NCBI GenBank assembly: GCA_030613745.1
Contig: JAUWLK010000144.1
Coordinates: 1 to 6,910 of the forward strand
Direction of reading: 5' to 3'
From: Flavobacteriaceae bacterium
Lineage (GTDB): Bacteria > Bacteroidota > Bacteroidia > Flavobacteriales > Flavobacteriaceae
Length of the DNA: 6,910 nucleotides
A program made the translations under genes and the position numbers. Numbering within the stretch: the first letter of the stretch is position 1; each line of letters starts with the position of its first letter. Below the pieces are notes generated by a model. That model was not told where the DNA came from and ran no database searches. It saw nothing but the letters and a program-made list of their open reading frames with translations. Shown piece after piece: positions 5,760 through 6,910 of this stretch.

Positions 5760-6910
5760 TTAAGTAATATGATTTAATTCAATTACAGTTATTTCTGGTC
5801 TGATACCTGCCCTTCCGGGGAATCCTAAAAACCCAAAACCTGTATTTACATATAAATATTGCTTTGCTTCACTATATAAACCCGACCATTGCGGATAAAT
5901 ATATTTTATAGGGCTCCATTTAAATCCTGGTATATCAACTCCAAATTGCATACCATGTGTATGACCTGCTAAAGTAAGGTCAAATTGGGTTTGATGAGGT
6001 ATTATTTTATTAGTCCAATGTGTTGGATCATGCGACAATAATATTTTAAACGGAACATTTTCAGCACCTTGTAATGCAATATCTAGATTTCCTTTTTGTG
6101 GAAAAGGTGGATTACCCCAGTTTTCCACTCCAACAATAGTAATATTTTCTCCATCTTTAGAAATTGTTACATTTTTATTATTCAAAAGCTTAAAGTTCAT
6201 TTGCTTTTGATATTCAAAAAGTAGATTTAAATTATCTTGCTTTTCTTTATCAGAATTCCATTTTTTATAATCACCATAATCATGATTTCCTAAAATAGAA
6301 TAAACACCTTTTTTTGCTTTTAATTTTTTAAAATCATCAATATAAGGCTCTATTTCGCGTGAATCATTATTTACCAAATCTCCGGTAAATAAAATAACAT
6401 CTGCATTTTGTTGGTTTACCAAATCAATACCATCCAAAATAGCTTCTTTACTATCAAAGCTTCCTGCATGTATATCAGAAATTTGAACAATTTTAAAACC
6501 CTGAAAAGCTTTAGGTAAGTTTTTAAACTGCAAACTTACCTTACTCACTTTAAAATTATATTTTCCTTTAGTAATTCCATAAATCATTGTAGTAAAAGGA
6601 ATTGCGGCAATCATTAAACTTGCTTGGCGAATAAATTTTCTACGTCCAGGCATAACTACATTTTTTCTTTTTCTCCTAAATAAATTGCGAATAGTTAAAT
6701 AAAATAAATTAGCTATTCTAACTATATCTTCCAAAATAAAAAATACAATTAAAAATAATTTAAATATAAAAAATGAAAAGAAAAACCCAATAAATAAATT
6801 CGGTATTAATGTAGTTTGCAGAGGTTTATATTTAAAATTTGCATATAAAAGGTAAAGGCCTACATAACCTGCTAAAACAGCTAAAAAATAAACTACATTA
6901 AATAAAACTT
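5760..6910 (-). CDS. Membrane-anchored YkuE-like metallophosphoesterase, N-terminus beyond window
   Basis: The frame is open to the right edge, giving 382 visible residues; I expect a few tens more, because relatives I recall are about 400 long. Residues (counted from the edge) about 3-23 and 36-58 are hydrophobic membrane spans. A basic stretch follows (RNLFRRKRKN, about 74-83), then GRRKFIRQAS (88-97), a twin-arginine-like motif, and a further hydrophobic segment (98-112). The calcineurin-like domain then has metal motifs in order: DIH (145-147), GD (176-177), GNHD (207-210), SHDP (292-295) and GHTHG (315-319). All metal ligands are present, so it should be active. B. subtilis YkuE, a relative, is exported by Tat, so the catalytic domain may lie outside the cytoplasmic membrane. 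The substrate is unknown. A TTG at 6734 is an internal codon, not the start, because coding continues upstream. The ytxJ-like gene follows after 17 bp. Confidence 0.9.
   Translation of the reverse strand, partial: VLFNVVYFLAVLAGYVGLYLLYANFKYKPLQTTLIPNLFIGFFFSFFIFKLFLIVFFILEDIVRIANLFYLTIRNLFRRKRKNVVMPGRRKFIRQASLMIAAIPFTTMIYGITKGKYNFKVSKVSLQFKNLPKAFQGFKIVQISDIHAGSFDSKEAILDGIDLVNQQNADVILFTGDLVNNDSREIEPYIDDFKKLKAKKGVYSILGNHDYGDYKKWNSDKEKQDNLNLLFEYQKQMNFKLLNNKNVTISKDGENITIVGVENWGNPPFPQKGNLDIALQGAENVPFKILLSHDPTHWTNKIIPHQTQFDLTLAGHTHGMQFGVDIPGFKWSPIKYIYPQWSGLYSEAKQYLYVNTGFGFLGFPGRAGIRPEITVIELNHIT

Overview
The window is AT-rich, compact DNA that most likely comes from a member of the Bacteroidota, probably the Flavobacteriia. 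The evidence is protein style and promoter style. The SHMT carries the DISHPSGLIAKG and THKTLRGPRGG segments I associate with that phylum. There is a YtxJ-type bacillithiol redox protein and a membrane-anchored YkuE-like phosphoesterase. Genes mostly lack clear Shine-Dalgarno sequences, and the divergent intergenic region fits the Bacteroidota -33/-7 promoter pattern (TTTG and TAnnTTTG). No database search was possible, so the taxonomy is inference.

Layout, left to right. (1) Positions 1-2483, minus strand: a two-gene module. The upstream gene encodes a glutamate-cysteine-ligase-like (GCS2-type) carboxylate-amine ligase fused to a C-terminal pair of CBS domains. Its last 8 bases overlap the start of a zinc-dependent AstE/aspartoacylase-family (M14-like) amidohydrolase, which runs off the left edge. 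(2) Positions 2574-3845, minus: glyA, serine hydroxymethyltransferase, 90 bp upstream of the ligase gene. (3) Positions 3846-3989: a 144-bp divergent promoter region with a candidate promoter for each side and a 12-bp perfect palindrome. (4) Positions 3990-5267, plus: fahA, fumarylacetoacetase, the last enzyme of tyrosine/homogentisate breakdown. (5) Positions 5268-5376: a convergent intergenic region with a strong 16-bp stem terminator and a second smaller hairpin. (6) Positions 5377-6910, minus: a membrane-anchored metallophosphoesterase, whose N-terminus lies past the right edge, followed after 17 bp by a ytxJ-like monothiol thioredoxin-fold gene with a GTG start.

glyA and fahA are ordinary core metabolism. 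glyA makes glycine and one-carbon units from serine, and fahA yields fumarate and acetoacetate. The ytxJ-like protein implies a bacillithiol redox system elsewhere in the genome. The part most likely to hold undescribed biology is the ligase-CBS plus amidohydrolase pair. One enzyme is predicted to form an amide or peptide-like bond, the other to cleave one, and the ligase carries a likely nucleotide-sensing module. Its product and substrate cannot be read from the sequence. The second point of interest is the phosphoesterase, which has membrane spans followed by an internal twin-arginine motif. There is no gene-free stretch longer than 300 bases, and I saw no tRNA, rRNA, CRISPR array, insertion sequence or phage gene.
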